This document shows, in pieces, positions 7,483 to 17,073 of a stretch of DNA of 64,000 nt. The DNA is from Acidimicrobiales bacterium (GTDB lineage: Bacteria; Actinomycetota; Acidimicrobiia; Acidimicrobiales; JACCXE01), in NCBI GenBank assembly GCA_035546775.1, contig DASZWD010000014.1, positions 55,443 to 119,442 of the forward strand. Reading direction: 5' to 3'. The translations under genes were made by a program, and so were the position numbers. The notes beneath the pieces are model-generated. The model saw nothing but the letters and a program-made list of their open reading frames with translations. It was not told the origin of the DNA and searched no databases. Positions within the stretch are counted from its first letter, which is position 1, and each line of letters starts with the position of its first letter.

Positions 7483-8697
7483 ATGTCTTTGGTCGTCCAG
7501 AAGTACGGCGGCACCTCCGTCGCCGATCCCGAGCGCATTCGCGAGGTGGCGGAGAACGTCGCCCGCACGCGCCGGCAGCACGACGTCGTCATCGTCGTGT
7601 CGGCCATGGGCAAGGAAACCGACGACCTGCTACGCCTCGCCCGCGAGGTCGCCAAGAAGCCGTCGGGCCGCGAAATGGACATGCTGATCACCGCCGGTGA
7701 GCGCAAGGCCACGGCGCTGGTGACGATGGCGCTCGAAGAGATGGGCTGCCCGGCGCAGAGCTTCACCGGCAGTCAGGCCGGCTTCATCACCGACACCGAG
7801 CACCAGAACGCCAAGATCCTCGAGGTCCGCCCCGAGCGCCTCGTCGAGGCGATCAGCTCCGGGCGGGTGCCCGTCGTCGGCGGGGCCCAGGGCATGTCGA
7901 CGGCCCGCGAGATCACGTTCCTCGGCCGCGGCGGCTCGGACACGACGGCTGTCGCGCTGGCGGCGTCGCTCAACGCCGACTCCTGCGAGCTGTACACCGA
8001 CGTGTCGGGCGTGTTCACCGCCGACCCGCGCATCGTCCCGTCCGCGCGTCGGATGCCGCGCCTGAGCTTCGACGAGATGCTCGAGATGACGGCGACGGGT
8101 TGCCCCAAGCCGGCCATGCGTTCCGTCGAGTTCGCCCGCACGCACCACGTCCCGCTCCACATCCGCTCGGCCTTCACGTGGGAGCCGGGCACCTGGGTCG
8201 CCGAGGAGGACCCCACCATGGAACACGCCATCATCACCGCCGTCACCCACGACCTGTCCGAAGCCAAGGTCACGGTGAATGCGGTGCCCGACGCCCCCGG
8301 CATCGCGGCGCGGCTGTTCCGGGCCCTCGCCGACAACGGCGTGAACGTCGACATGATCGTGCAGGACGTCAGCCACGACGGCACGACCGACATCTCCTTC
8401 ACGACGCCGGCCGAAGACGTCGACACCGCGTTGAAGGTGGCCAACGACGTCGCCGCGGCGGTCGGCGGTGGCGACGTCGCCGCCGATCAGCAGATCGGCC
8501 GCGTGTCGCTGATCGGCGCCGGCATGAAGACGCACCCCGGTGTGGCGGCGACGATGTTCGAGACGCTGGCGGCCAACGACATCAACATCGAGATGATCTC
8601 GACCTCCGCCATTCGAATCTCCTGCGTGGTGCGCCAAGATCAAGTGGAAGATGCAGTGGTGAAACTGCACGAAGCCTTCAAACTGGACGTGGCGTAA
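7483..8697 (+). CDS. lysC: Aspartate kinase
   Basis: The 404-residue protein carries the kinase signature KYGGTS (7-12), followed by VVIVVSAMGKETDDLL and the substrate region GRGGSDTTAVALA. Two C-terminal ACT domains (about 265-400, with PGIAARLFRALADNGVNVDMI and HPGVAATMFETLAANDINIEMIST) provide allosteric control, in this family usually by lysine and threonine. It phosphorylates aspartate in the first step to Lys, Thr, Met and diaminopimelate. The ATG follows TAGCCT (7469-7474) by eight bases. The asd gene follows immediately, forming the classical ask-asd operon. Confidence 0.96.
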   Translation: MSLVVQKYGGTSVADPERIREVAENVARTRRQHDVVIVVSAMGKETDDLLRLAREVAKKPSGREMDMLITAGERKATALVTMALEEMGCPAQSFTGSQAGFITDTEHQNAKILEVRPERLVEAISSGRVPVVGGAQGMSTAREITFLGRGGSDTTAVALAASLNADSCELYTDVSGVFTADPRIVPSARRMPRLSFDEMLEMTATGCPKPAMRSVEFARTHHVPLHIRSAFTWEPGTWVAEEDPTMEHAIITAVTHDLSEAKVTVNAVPDAPGIAARLFRALADNGVNVDMIVQDVSHDGTTDISFTTPAEDVDTALKVANDVAAAVGGGDVAADQQIGRVSLIGAGMKTHPGVAATMFETLAANDINIEMISTSAIRISCVVRQDQVEDAVVKLHEAFKLDVA

Positions 8698-9711
<1,014 letters not shown>

Positions 9712-9727
9712 CGCGATAGTTCGCCGT

Positions 9728-10492
9728 ATGGCGAACGTGGCGCTCTCGTATGACGACAACGGTCACCGCGGGACTCCCGCGTACCTCTTCGTGCACGGCT
9801 GGACGTGCGATCGCTCGTTCTTCAAACCGCAGTACGACCACTTCGGCGCCAACGCCCGCGCCGTCGCCGTCGACCTGCGCGGTCACGGCAAGAGCCCGCT
9901 CGCCGAGGACGGTGACTATTCGATCGCGGCCTTCGCCGGCGACCTCGCGGCGCTGATCGACGAACTCGGCCTGGCCCCGGCGATCGTGGTGGGCCACTCA
10001 CTCGGCGGCGTGATCACGTGCGCGCTGGCGGCGAGTTATCCCGACAAGGTCGCCGCCGCGTTGATGGTCGACCCAGCCCCGTTCGTGTGGCCCGAGTCGA
10101 TCCGCTCGATCCTCGAGGCGACCTTCAGTGCCGTCAACTCGCCCGACGGAGCCGCGGCGCGCGCCGGGCTAGTCGACATGATGTTCATGGCGACCGACGA
10201 CGCGGCGCGCAAGGCGGCGATCGCCGAAGCGATGGCGGTCGCGCCGCAGGAAGTCGCCGGCCCGGCGATCGCCAGCCTCCTCGACTTCGACGGCCCCGCC
10301 GCGCTCGCCGCCGTGCAGTGCCCGATCGCGTCGATCGGCTCCGACGGTCCCGTCAACGACGCGCTCGAAATGAAGCGCATCAACCCGAACGTCCTCATCG
10401 GCCAAACGCTCGGAGCCGGACATTTCAACCAGCTCGAGGTGCCCGATCAGGTGAATGCCATGCTCGAGCGCTTCGTACGGATCAGTCTGTAA
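9728..10492 (+). CDS. Alpha/beta-fold hydrolase
   Basis: The 254-residue protein has the alpha/beta-hydrolase layout: an oxyanion-hole region FVHGWTCD near residue 23, VDLRGHGKS near 55, the nucleophile elbow VGHSLGG with the catalytic Ser near residue 98, and a C-terminal GAGHFNQLE with the catalytic His. No lid domain is evident. It resembles the non-haem haloperoxidase/esterase branch, but the substrate cannot be assigned. It lies just downstream of asd and three bases upstream of the L,D-transpeptidase gene, so it may be read from the same transcript. Confidence 0.8.
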   Translation: MANVALSYDDNGHRGTPAYLFVHGWTCDRSFFKPQYDHFGANARAVAVDLRGHGKSPLAEDGDYSIAAFAGDLAALIDELGLAPAIVVGHSLGGVITCALAASYPDKVAAALMVDPAPFVWPESIRSILEATFSAVNSPDGAAARAGLVDMMFMATDDAARKAAIAEAMAVAPQEVAGPAIASLLDFDGPAALAAVQCPIASIGSDGPVNDALEMKRINPNVLIGQTLGAGHFNQLEVPDQVNAMLERFVRISL

Positions 10493-10494
10493 CC

Positions 10495-12084
10495 GTGAAG
10501 AAGGCAGCGGTCCTCATTGCAGTAGCTCTCGCGACGGTCGGGTTGGCGGCGGCGGCCCGGGCCACCTGGATCGAGGTGCCGCCCGGCGGCGGTCCGCACG
10601 TGCGGACGTTCTCGCCCAACGGCGACGCGATCGGTGGCGGGTTCTTCGCCTACGACCCCGGCTTCAGCGGCGGCGTGTCCGTCGCCGTGGGTGATGTCAC
10701 CGGTGGTCCGGCCCCCGAGATCGTCACCGGAGCGGGCCCCGGCATGGAGCCGCTCGTGCGCGTGTGGTCGACCGACGGGCAGCTCCTGACCCAGTTCGAC
10801 GCGTACAGCCAGGGCTTCCGCGGTGGCGTGTCGGTCGCCGTGGCGAACGTGACCGGCGGGGGCAACGGCAACATCGTGACGGGCGCGGGCTTCGGCGGCG
10901 GGCCGCACGTGCGGGTGTTCGACGGAGCGGGCAACGTGCAGCGCGAGTGGATGGCGTATGACCCCGGCTTCACGGGGGGCGTGCACGTCGCCGCCGGCCA
11001 ACTCAACGGCGCCCTCGGTGCCGCCAGCGTCGTGACCGCGCCGATATTCGCCGGTGGTCCGCACGTGCGCGTGTTCGACGCGTCGGGTCACGTGCAGCGG
11101 GAGTGGATGGCGTATGACCCGAACTTCACCGGCGGCGTCAACGTCGCCGTGGGCAACGGCCACATCGTCACCGGGCCTTTCACCATGGGCGGCCCGCACG
11201 TGCGCGTGTTCGACCCCAACGGCAACGTGACCGCCGAGTGGATGGCCTACGACCCGAGCTTCAGTGGCGGCGTCACCGTCGCCGCGGGCACGCTCGGGTT
11301 GCAGCCGGCGGTCGTGACCGGCGCCGGCCCCGGCGGCGGCCCGCACGTGCGCGTGTTCGACCAGAACGGCGCGGCGCAGGGCGGCGGGTTCTTCGCCTAC
11401 GACCCGGGGTTCGGCGGCGGCGTCAACGTGGCGGTCGGCAACAACAGCATCGTGACGGGCGCCGGGGTGCCGCACTTCATCCAACAGGTGCTCGGGGTCG
11501 GCAGCTCCGGCGCGGACGTCGCCGCGCTCCAGCAGCGCCTGCTCGACATGGGCTTCTGGTTGCCCGGCGTCGACGGAAGTTTCGGCTCGACGACGCAGCA
11601 GGCCGTGTGGGCGTTCCAGAAGGCCAATGGCCTGCCCCGTGACGGCAAGATCGGCCCCGAAGACCTACCCGCGCTCAACCGCGGCGCGCGCGTGACCGCC
11701 GCGAGCACCTCCGGAGACCTGGTGGAAGTCGACAAGGCGCGACAGTTGCTTCTCGTCATCCGCGGCGGCCGCGTCCTGTGGGCCTTCAACACCTCGACGG
11801 GCAGCAACGGGCACTACAGCTACGGCGGCCACACCTACACGGCGTACACGCCCGAAGGGCATTTCACCTTCGACCGCCAGATCGACGGCTACCACACGTC
11901 GCACCTCGGCGAGATGTACCGGCCGAAGTACTTCACGGCCGAAGGCCACGCCATCCACGGCTCACCGTCGATCCCGCCGTATCCGGCGTCGCACGGCTGC
12001 GTGCGGTTGTCGAACTCCGCGATCGACTTCATCTGGAACGCGGGGCTCGCGCCATTGGGTTCGGCGATCTGGGTGCATTCGTAG
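10495..12084 (+). CDS. L,D-transpeptidase with six propeller-like repeats and a peptidoglycan-binding domain
   Basis: The 529-residue protein starts with a signal peptide (1-23). Residues 33-322 hold six repeats of 45-50 residues with the consensus GGPHVRVFD-x-x-G ... AYDP-x-F-x-GGV-x-VA. They look like VCBS/FG-GAP-type propeller blades. A type-1 peptidoglycan-binding domain (about 335-395, VAALQQRLLDMGFWLPGVDG) and a YkuD catalytic domain (about 408-529) follow. The active site is intact: H488 in AIHGS, and S499-H500-G501-C502 with R504. It should crosslink or anchor to peptidoglycan outside the membrane. The GTG at 10495 gives a proper signal peptide. The 3' end overlaps the convergent gene by 56 bases. 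Confidence 0.85.
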   Translation: MKKAAVLIAVALATVGLAAAARATWIEVPPGGGPHVRTFSPNGDAIGGGFFAYDPGFSGGVSVAVGDVTGGPAPEIVTGAGPGMEPLVRVWSTDGQLLTQFDAYSQGFRGGVSVAVANVTGGGNGNIVTGAGFGGGPHVRVFDGAGNVQREWMAYDPGFTGGVHVAAGQLNGALGAASVVTAPIFAGGPHVRVFDASGHVQREWMAYDPNFTGGVNVAVGNGHIVTGPFTMGGPHVRVFDPNGNVTAEWMAYDPSFSGGVTVAAGTLGLQPAVVTGAGPGGGPHVRVFDQNGAAQGGGFFAYDPGFGGGVNVAVGNNSIVTGAGVPHFIQQVLGVGSSGADVAALQQRLLDMGFWLPGVDGSFGSTTQQAVWAFQKANGLPRDGKIGPEDLPALNRGARVTAASTSGDLVEVDKARQLLLVIRGGRVLWAFNTSTGSNGHYSYGGHTYTAYTPEGHFTFDRQIDGYHTSHLGEMYRPKYFTAEGHAIHGSPSIPPYPASHGCVRLSNSAIDFIWNAGLAPLGSAIWVHS

Positions 12085-12982
12085 GGCCGTCGAACGACAG
12101 CGGGGCGACGTACACGCCGCCCTGGCCCCAGCCGCAGTGGGTGATCCAGGCGCTGCCGTTCTCATCGACGACGACCTCGGACGCGTGCGCCGCGATCTCA
12201 CCTACGCAGTCGGCGCGGTCGAAGTGCAGTGGGTCGTCGCTGGCGAGCACGATGGTGGACGAATAGGCCGTCGCCCAGTCGACGCGCCGCGCCATCGCCG
12301 ATGCGAAGTCGGCGGGCCCCATGAAGAGGTAGTACATGCCGTCGCGGGCGACGACGAAGGGTGACTCGGTCGGCCCGCCGCCAGTGCCGACGAGTTCGTC
12401 GCGGTACACGACGTGGCGGCCGCGCCATTGCAGCAAGTCGTCGGACTCGGCAGCGATGACCACGTGGTGGCCGCCGCCGGGTTCGCTCGTGGCGGTGTAG
12501 TACATGACCCAGCGGTCGTCGACGTGCAGCACCATCGGATCGCGCGCCTCGTAGCCGTCGACTACCAGTGGGTTGGCCGCGTGACGTGTCCAGGTGAGAC
12601 CGTCCTCCGACGTTGCCAGTTGGATGCGGTATGTCGCAGGTCCTTCGGTGCTGCCGCCGCACACGAACATCCAGTAGCGGCCCTCGTGGTCGATCACGTG
12701 CGGCGCCCACAGGTGCTTCTCGCCCAGTGCCGGATCGGCCGTCAGCACCGGCGGGTGCTTGGTCCACGGCCCGAGCAGCGATGGCGCGGAGGCGTGGCAC
12801 AAGTCCACTTCCTCGAACGGCTTGAACGGCTCCGCATGCGTGATGCCGATGAGATGCCACGTACCGGAACGATCGCGGAACACCGTGTGGTCGTTGACGT
12901 ACCACTGCTCCGTTTCGCCGACCGAGGGGTCGTAGATGTGCGTCCACTCGCCCGCGACCACGCGTCGGGATGTATTAACCAT
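12029..12982 (-). CDS. GH43/GH32-like five-bladed propeller glycosidase homologue
   Basis: The 317-residue protein has no signal peptide. It shows blade signatures of the GH32/43/68 superfamily: [10 protein letters not shown] near residue 28, [37 protein letters not shown], and [18 protein letters not shown]. The acidic residues of VND, ARDP and TESP are plausible catalytic positions, with the middle RDP Asp as transition-state stabiliser in this superfamily. Substrate is unknown. The start codon lies only five bases from the divergent GTG of the next gene, and the 3' end overlaps the transpeptidase gene by 56 bases. An internal GTG a few codons downstream is an alternative start. Confidence 0.65.
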   Translation of the reverse strand: MVNTSRRVVAGEWTHIYDPSVGETEQWYVNDHTVFRDRSGTWHLIGITHAEPFKPFEEVDLCHASAPSLLGPWTKHPPVLTADPALGEKHLWAPHVIDHEGRYWMFVCGGSTEGPATYRIQLATSEDGLTWTRHAANPLVVDGYEARDPMVLHVDDRWVMYYTATSEPGGGHHVVIAAESDDLLQWRGRHVVYRDELVGTGGGPTESPFVVARDGMYYLFMGPADFASAMARRVDWATAYSSTIVLASDDPLHFDRADCVGEIAAHASEVVVDENGSAWITHCGWGQGGVYVAPLSFDGPTNAPRSPNPMARAPRSR

Positions 12983-12987
12983 GGTGC

Positions 12988-13956
12988 GTGCGCGTAGCCA
13001 TCCTCGACGACTGGTTCGACACGCTGCGGACCCTACCGAGCTTCGCCAAGCTCGCCGGCCACGACGTCACGGTGTGGAACGACCACGTCGACGACGTCAC
13101 CGTGCTCGGCGAGCGGCTGGCGGAGGTCGAAGCGCTCGTGCTCATTCGCGAGCGCACCGCCATCACCGCCGAGCTACTCGACCGCTTGCCGAATCTGCGC
13201 CTAATCAGCCAGCGCAGCGTGTATCCCCACATCGACATCGCGGCGTGCACCGCCCGCGGCGTCGTCGTGTCGTCGAACATGCACGCCGACTCACCGTCGT
13301 TCGCCACCGCCGAGCTCACGTGGGCGCTGATCCTCGCCGCCATGCGCCAGTTGCCCCAGCAGGTGCACTCGCTCAAGGTCGGCCGCTGGCAGGCGGGCGT
13401 GGGCTCGACGCTGCGCGGCAAGCAGCTCGGGATCTACGGCTACGGCCGCATCGGCAAGGTCATCGCCGAGTACGCCCGCGCCTTCGCCATGCCCGTCGTG
13501 TTCTGGGGTCGGGAAGAGTCGCGGGCCCGCGCCGCCGCCGACGGCTTCGACGTGCCCCCGTCGCGAGCGGCGTTCTTCGCCGGCAGCGACATCGTCACCC
13601 TGCACCTGCGCCTCGTCGACGCCACCCGCGGCATCGTGTCCGCCGACGACTTGGCGCACATGAAGCGCAGCGCGCTGCTGGTCAACACGAGCCGGGCCGG
13701 GCTCATCGTGCCCGGCGCGCTCGTCGCCGGGTTGCGCGCCGGTCGGCCGGGCATGGCGGCGGTCGACGTGTTCGAGCACGAACCGATGACCGACGTCGAC
13801 CACCCGCTGCTGTCGATGCCCAACGTCGTCGCCACGCCCCACATCGGCTACGTCACCCGCGAGGAGTGGGACCTCCAGTTCAACGACATCTACGACCAGA
13901 TCAACGACTTCGCCGCCGGAACGCCTTCCAACGTCGTCAATCCCGAGGCATGCTGA
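12988..13956 (+). CDS. D-2-hydroxyacid dehydrogenase family protein
   Basis: The 322-residue protein is a two-domain NAD(P)-dependent dehydrogenase of the SerA/hydroxypyruvate-reductase type. The dinucleotide motif is [16 protein letters not shown] (about 149-164). The catalytic Arg lies in VNTSRAGLI, the Glu in VDVFEHEP and the His in [13 protein letters not shown]. It should interconvert a 2-oxoacid and a D-2-hydroxyacid. No C-terminal ACT domain is present, so a role in serine synthesis is unlikely. Neighbours (glycosidase-like, alpha/beta hydrolase, DUF2804) suggest catabolism of an unidentified carbohydrate-derived compound, which is inference. Confidence 0.85.
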   Translation: MRVAILDDWFDTLRTLPSFAKLAGHDVTVWNDHVDDVTVLGERLAEVEALVLIRERTAITAELLDRLPNLRLISQRSVYPHIDIAACTARGVVVSSNMHADSPSFATAELTWALILAAMRQLPQQVHSLKVGRWQAGVGSTLRGKQLGIYGYGRIGKVIAEYARAFAMPVVFWGREESRARAAADGFDVPPSRAAFFAGSDIVTLHLRLVDATRGIVSADDLAHMKRSALLVNTSRAGLIVPGALVAGLRAGRPGMAAVDVFEHEPMTDVDHPLLSMPNVVATPHIGYVTREEWDLQFNDIYDQINDFAAGTPSNVVNPEAC

Positions 13957-13960
13957 GCCG

Positions 13961-14653
13961 ATGGCGACGTTCGTTCTCGTCCACGGCGCATGCCACGGTC
14001 CCTGGTGTTGGGAGTCGGTGACGCCGCTGCTCGCCGAGCGCGGCCACGCCGTCGTCGCGCCCGAGCTGCCCTGCGACGATCCGTCCGCCGGGCTCGCCGA
14101 GTACGTCGAGGTCGTCCTGGGTGCGATCGATCCGGCCGCCGACGACGTCATGCTCGTCGGTCACTCGCTCGGTGGGCTCACGGTGCCGGCGGTCGCGTCG
14201 CGCCGCGCTGTGCGCGCCGTCGTCTTCCTCGCGGGGATCGTCGGCATGCCGGGCAAGTCGCTGGCCGACCTGGCGGGACTCGACGCCGACCGCGACGCGC
14301 CGCTCGAAGACGGCGATATCGAAATGCAGGAGAACGGCACCTTTATCTTCAGCGAGCAGTGCGCGCGCCGAGCGCTGTATCACGACTGCGCCCCCGACGT
14401 CGCCGACGCTGCCATCGCCCGGCTGCGTCCGCAGCGGTCGCTGTGGGCCGATGTCAGTCCCGACGCCGCGTGGCCCGAGACGCAGTTCGCGTCGGTCGTT
14501 GGCGCGCACGACCGCATCGTGAACCCGGAGTGGTCGCAGCGCATCGCCCGCGAGCGCCTCGGCTGCGGACCGATCACGATGGATTCGGGTCACAGCCCGA
14601 TGCTGTCGCACCCCGAGACGCTGGCGGACATCCTCCTTCGTCTCGCCCCGTGA
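13961..14653 (+). CDS. Alpha/beta-fold hydrolase (salicylate-esterase-like)
   Basis: The 230-residue protein starts FVLVHGACHGPWCWESV, has the nucleophile elbow VGHSLGG near residue 70, the acid in the SVVGAHDRIV region and the catalytic His in DSGHSPMLSHPE. The HGACHG(P/A)WCW start is typical of the esterase branch related to plant methylesterases and PnbE-type esterases. The start follows the dehydrogenase stop by four bases, and the stop overlaps the DUF2804 gene by GTGA, so it belongs to that operon. Substrate is unknown. Confidence 0.8.
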   Translation: MATFVLVHGACHGPWCWESVTPLLAERGHAVVAPELPCDDPSAGLAEYVEVVLGAIDPAADDVMLVGHSLGGLTVPAVASRRAVRAVVFLAGIVGMPGKSLADLAGLDADRDAPLEDGDIEMQENGTFIFSEQCARRALYHDCAPDVADAAIARLRPQRSLWADVSPDAAWPETQFASVVGAHDRIVNPEWSQRIARERLGCGPITMDSGHSPMLSHPETLADILLRLAP

Positions 14654-15672
14654 CGCACGAGCCCGAACTCACCGAACCCGTCGACCTGTGCACGCCCGAC
14701 GGTGCCGCGCTCAATCCCGCCGCGCGGGGCTGGTCGCGCCGGCCGTTGCACCGCTGCAATCTCGACGGCGCGTTCGGCCGCAACAAGCGCTGGGACTACT
14801 GGGCCGTCCTGGCGGGCGATCTGATCGTCTCGACGGTGTATTCGAACGTCGACTACGTGGGGCTCGCCGACGTGTACTGGTGCGACCTCGCCACCGGCGA
14901 GCGCGGCGGTGGCGCGACCGGCGCGCGCGGCGGCGAGGGGTTCGTGCTGCCCGAGGTGCCGGGCACCGCGCCGCTCGTCATTGCGCACGAGCACTTCGAG
15001 CTCGCATTCACCGACGACGCCGCTGGCACGCGACTGTTCGCGCACTGGACCGAGCGCGACGGCCGCGCCGGTCACCTCGACGTTCTCGTGGCGCGGCCCC
15101 CGGATCACGAGTCGCTGAACGTGGTCATCCCGTGGAGCGACGACACGTTCAACTTCACCTCCAAGCACCAGGCGCGGCCCGCGACCGGTGAGTTGCGCGT
15201 CGGCGATCGCACGTGGGTCATCGGCGACGACGCCGACGCGTGGGGCGTGCTCGACGTCGGCCGCGGCCGCTGGCCATCCGAGATCGTCTGGAACTGGGGC
15301 GGGGGTGCCGGCCGCGCTGGCGACTTCGTCGTCGGTCTCCAGTTCGGCGCCAAGTGGACGCAAGGCACCGGCTTCACCGAGAACGGCGTCATCGTCGACG
15401 GTCGCCTGTCGAAGCTCGGCAACGAGTTGGCGTGGGACTACAGCTGGGACGAGCCGATGCGGCCGTGGCGCGTCCACGATCCAGGCGGCCAACTCGACGT
15501 GACGCTGACGCCGCGGTTCGACAAGCACTCGGAATCGGTGGGTCGCAAGCGCGGCAGCGAGACGCATCAGGTATTCGGCACGTGGGCCGGGCGTGTCGTC
15601 ACCGACGACGGCGTCGCCGTCGAATTCGCAGGTCTTCAGGGGTTCGCCGAGGAGGCGCGCCAGCGCTGGTGA
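14650..15672 (+). CDS. DUF2804 domain protein
   Basis: The 340-residue protein has the landmarks of DUF2804: an N-terminal LTEPVDLCTPDGALNPAARGWSR-like segment, NKRWDYWAVL, FNFTSKHQARPA near the middle, GVLDVGRGRWP, NWGGGAG and GLQFGAKWTQGTGFTENG in the second half. The fold is probably a lipocalin-like beta sandwich similar to AttH, and function is uncharacterised. It is the last gene of the run starting at 12988, coupled by a GTGA overlap. There is no signal peptide and no membrane helix. Confidence 0.75.
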   Translation: MTHEPELTEPVDLCTPDGAALNPAARGWSRRPLHRCNLDGAFGRNKRWDYWAVLAGDLIVSTVYSNVDYVGLADVYWCDLATGERGGGATGARGGEGFVLPEVPGTAPLVIAHEHFELAFTDDAAGTRLFAHWTERDGRAGHLDVLVARPPDHESLNVVIPWSDDTFNFTSKHQARPATGELRVGDRTWVIGDDADAWGVLDVGRGRWPSEIVWNWGGGAGRAGDFVVGLQFGAKWTQGTGFTENGVIVDGRLSKLGNELAWDYSWDEPMRPWRVHDPGGQLDVTLTPRFDKHSESVGRKRGSETHQVFGTWAGRVVTDDGVAVEFAGLQGFAEEARQRW

Positions 15673-15719
15673 CCATCCCCAATGGAAATGGTTGCTTGTG
15701 CTAAGGCACACTTGGAGGC

Positions 15720-16592
15720 GTGGGGACCCCGACCCATCACTTCCCTAGACCTTCGCGCGCGGGCGCGACCATCGGCATCGTCGCCGCGCTGTTGGTCGTA
15801 GCCGTGCTCCAGCCCGGTTCGGCCGGCGGCGGTGCGCACGCCCTCGAGCCGCGCGCCAACGCCGCGGCGTTGATCGCCACGACCACGACGACGCTGTTTC
15901 CCGTCGCTCACCCCGACGCCTCCATCCCGCCGGTGGAGGCCGGCCTCGCGCCGGTGATATCGCGCATCAAGACGACTCAGCCCGTCGTGTTCCTCACCAT
16001 CGACGACGGCTTGGTGAAGCAACCCCTCGAGCTTGCGCTGCTGCAGCAGAACCGGGTGCGGGCGTCGCTGTTCCTCGCCAACTTGTTCATCCACAACAAC
16101 CCGGGGTTCTTTGTCGACTTCACGCGTGCGGGCAGCCTCGTCGAGGACCACACGGTGACGCACCCGAACATGCGCACGCTCACCTACGCGCAGCAGAAGC
16201 AGGAGATCTGCGGCATGGCCGACCTCGAGCAGCAGGAGTTCGGCCGCCGCCCGATCCTGTTCCGCCCGCCGGGCGGCGCCTACAACACCGACACCCAACG
16301 CGCGGCAGCCGCCTGCGGCATGCGCGCCGTCGTGAACTGGATCGCCAAGGTCGACGGCGGCGCCGTGCAGTACCAGCTGGCCCCGCACCTGCGGCCCGGC
16401 GACATCGTGCTCATGCACTTCCGCTCGACGTTCGCCGCCGACTTCGCCGCCTTCGTCAACGCCATGCAGGCCGCGGGTTTGCACACCGAACTGCTGGAGG
16501 ACTGGGTCTCTCCGCCGCCGAAGAATTGGTCGGGTGGGGGAGATTTGAACTCCCGACCTCTGCGTCCCGAACGCAGCGCTCTACCAAGCTGA
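15720..16592 (+). CDS. Exported polysaccharide deacetylase-like protein, 3' end inside an antisense tRNA gene
   Basis: An N-terminal hydrophobic segment (about 14-33) suggests export. The NodB-type domain shows FLTIDDG (metal-binding Asp pair), EDHTVTHPNM (the H-x3-H pair) and FRPPGGAYN (catalytic Arg region), followed by GDIVLMHF. It should remove N- or O-acetyl groups from a cell-wall or exopolysaccharide. The frame has no stop before it enters the tRNA-Pro gene on the other strand, so the last 22 or so residues (from about WSGGGD) are encoded by antisense tRNA. Whether the protein really ends there, or a stop was lost, is open. The GTG start is uncertain because GGAGG lies only one base upstream. 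Confidence 0.7.
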   Translation: MGTPTHHFPRPSRAGATIGIVAALLVVAVLQPGSAGGGAHALEPRANAAALIATTTTTLFPVAHPDASIPPVEAGLAPVISRIKTTQPVVFLTIDDGLVKQPLELALLQQNRVRASLFLANLFIHNNPGFFVDFTRAGSLVEDHTVTHPNMRTLTYAQQKQEICGMADLEQQEFGRRPILFRPPGGAYNTDTQRAAAACGMRAVVNWIAKVDGGAVQYQLAPHLRPGDIVLMHFRSTFAADFAAFVNAMQAAGLHTELLEDWVSPPPKNWSGGGDLNSRPLRPERSALPS

Positions 16593-16603
16593 GCCACCAC
16601 CCG
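16527..16603 (-). tRNA. tRNA-Pro (anticodon CGG), CCA encoded
   Basis: On the minus strand the sequence folds as a complete cloverleaf. The acceptor CGGGTGG/CCACCCG has discriminator A. The D-arm stem is GCTC/GAGC, the anticodon stem is CTGCG/CGCAG with loop TTCGGGA, and the T-arm GGGAG/CTCCC holds loop TTCAAAT. The anticodon CGG reads proline codon CCG. The 3' CCA is encoded (16527-16529). A TACTCT hexamer at 16617-16622 on the same strand is a plausible -10. The gene lies antisense to the end of the deacetylase frame. Confidence 0.95.
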
Positions 16604-16642
16604 GTGTGGGGCCGACAGAGTAGCCGCAGACGGCGGCGAGCC

Positions 16643-17056
16643 CTACTTCGATAGGACGGGATTGGGCGTATGCGCCGTGTCCTCGTAGCTCCCGTCGGCG
16701 AGGAGCGCGGCGACGGCGCGGCGCAGCTTGAGCGGCGATAGCGGCTTGACCAGGAACCCGTCGGCGCCGGCGCGGCGGGCCATGAACACGTCGGCGCGGC
16801 GGTCGAGCAGCAGGAGGACGGCGACGTGGCCGATGCGGCCGGCGCCCTCCTCGAGGCGGATGTCCATGGTGGCGGCGATGCCGCCCATCGAGCCCATCTG
16901 CATGTCGGCGATGACCAGGTCGACGTTGTATTGCTCGAGCGCCGGGCGCACGTCGCGGCCGCCGCCCACGGCGATGACTTCGTAGTCGCCGGCGAGCGCG
17001 GCGATGACCTCGTCGCGGACGAAGGCGGCGTCGGAGGCAACCAGGATCAGTGGCAC
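16643..17056 (-). CDS. Stand-alone response-regulator receiver domain
   Basis: The 137-residue protein is a CheY-like receiver with no output domain. D51 in LVIADMQMG is the expected phospho-acceptor and K104 in FLVKPLSP the conserved lysine. The usual Thr/Ser after the fourth strand is replaced by a leucine run (VAVLLLLD). No histidine kinase is nearby, so the partner is unknown. The GTG start follows TACGAT (17064-17069 on this strand) by seven bases, a leaderless arrangement. A short tail ends HTPNPVLSK. Confidence 0.8.
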   Translation of the reverse strand: MPLILVASDAAFVRDEVIAALAGDYEVIAVGGGRDVRPALEQYNVDLVIADMQMGSMGGIAATMDIRLEEGAGRIGHVAVLLLLDRRADVFMARRAGADGFLVKPLSPLKLRRAVAALLADGSYEDTAHTPNPVLSK

Positions 17057-17073
17057 GGGCTGGATCGTAGGGC

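Noticed and set aside
10580..11460. Tandem DNA repeats of about 140-160 bases
   Set aside because: They reflect protein-level repeats in the transpeptidase; the DNA has diverged at synonymous positions and lies wholly in frame.
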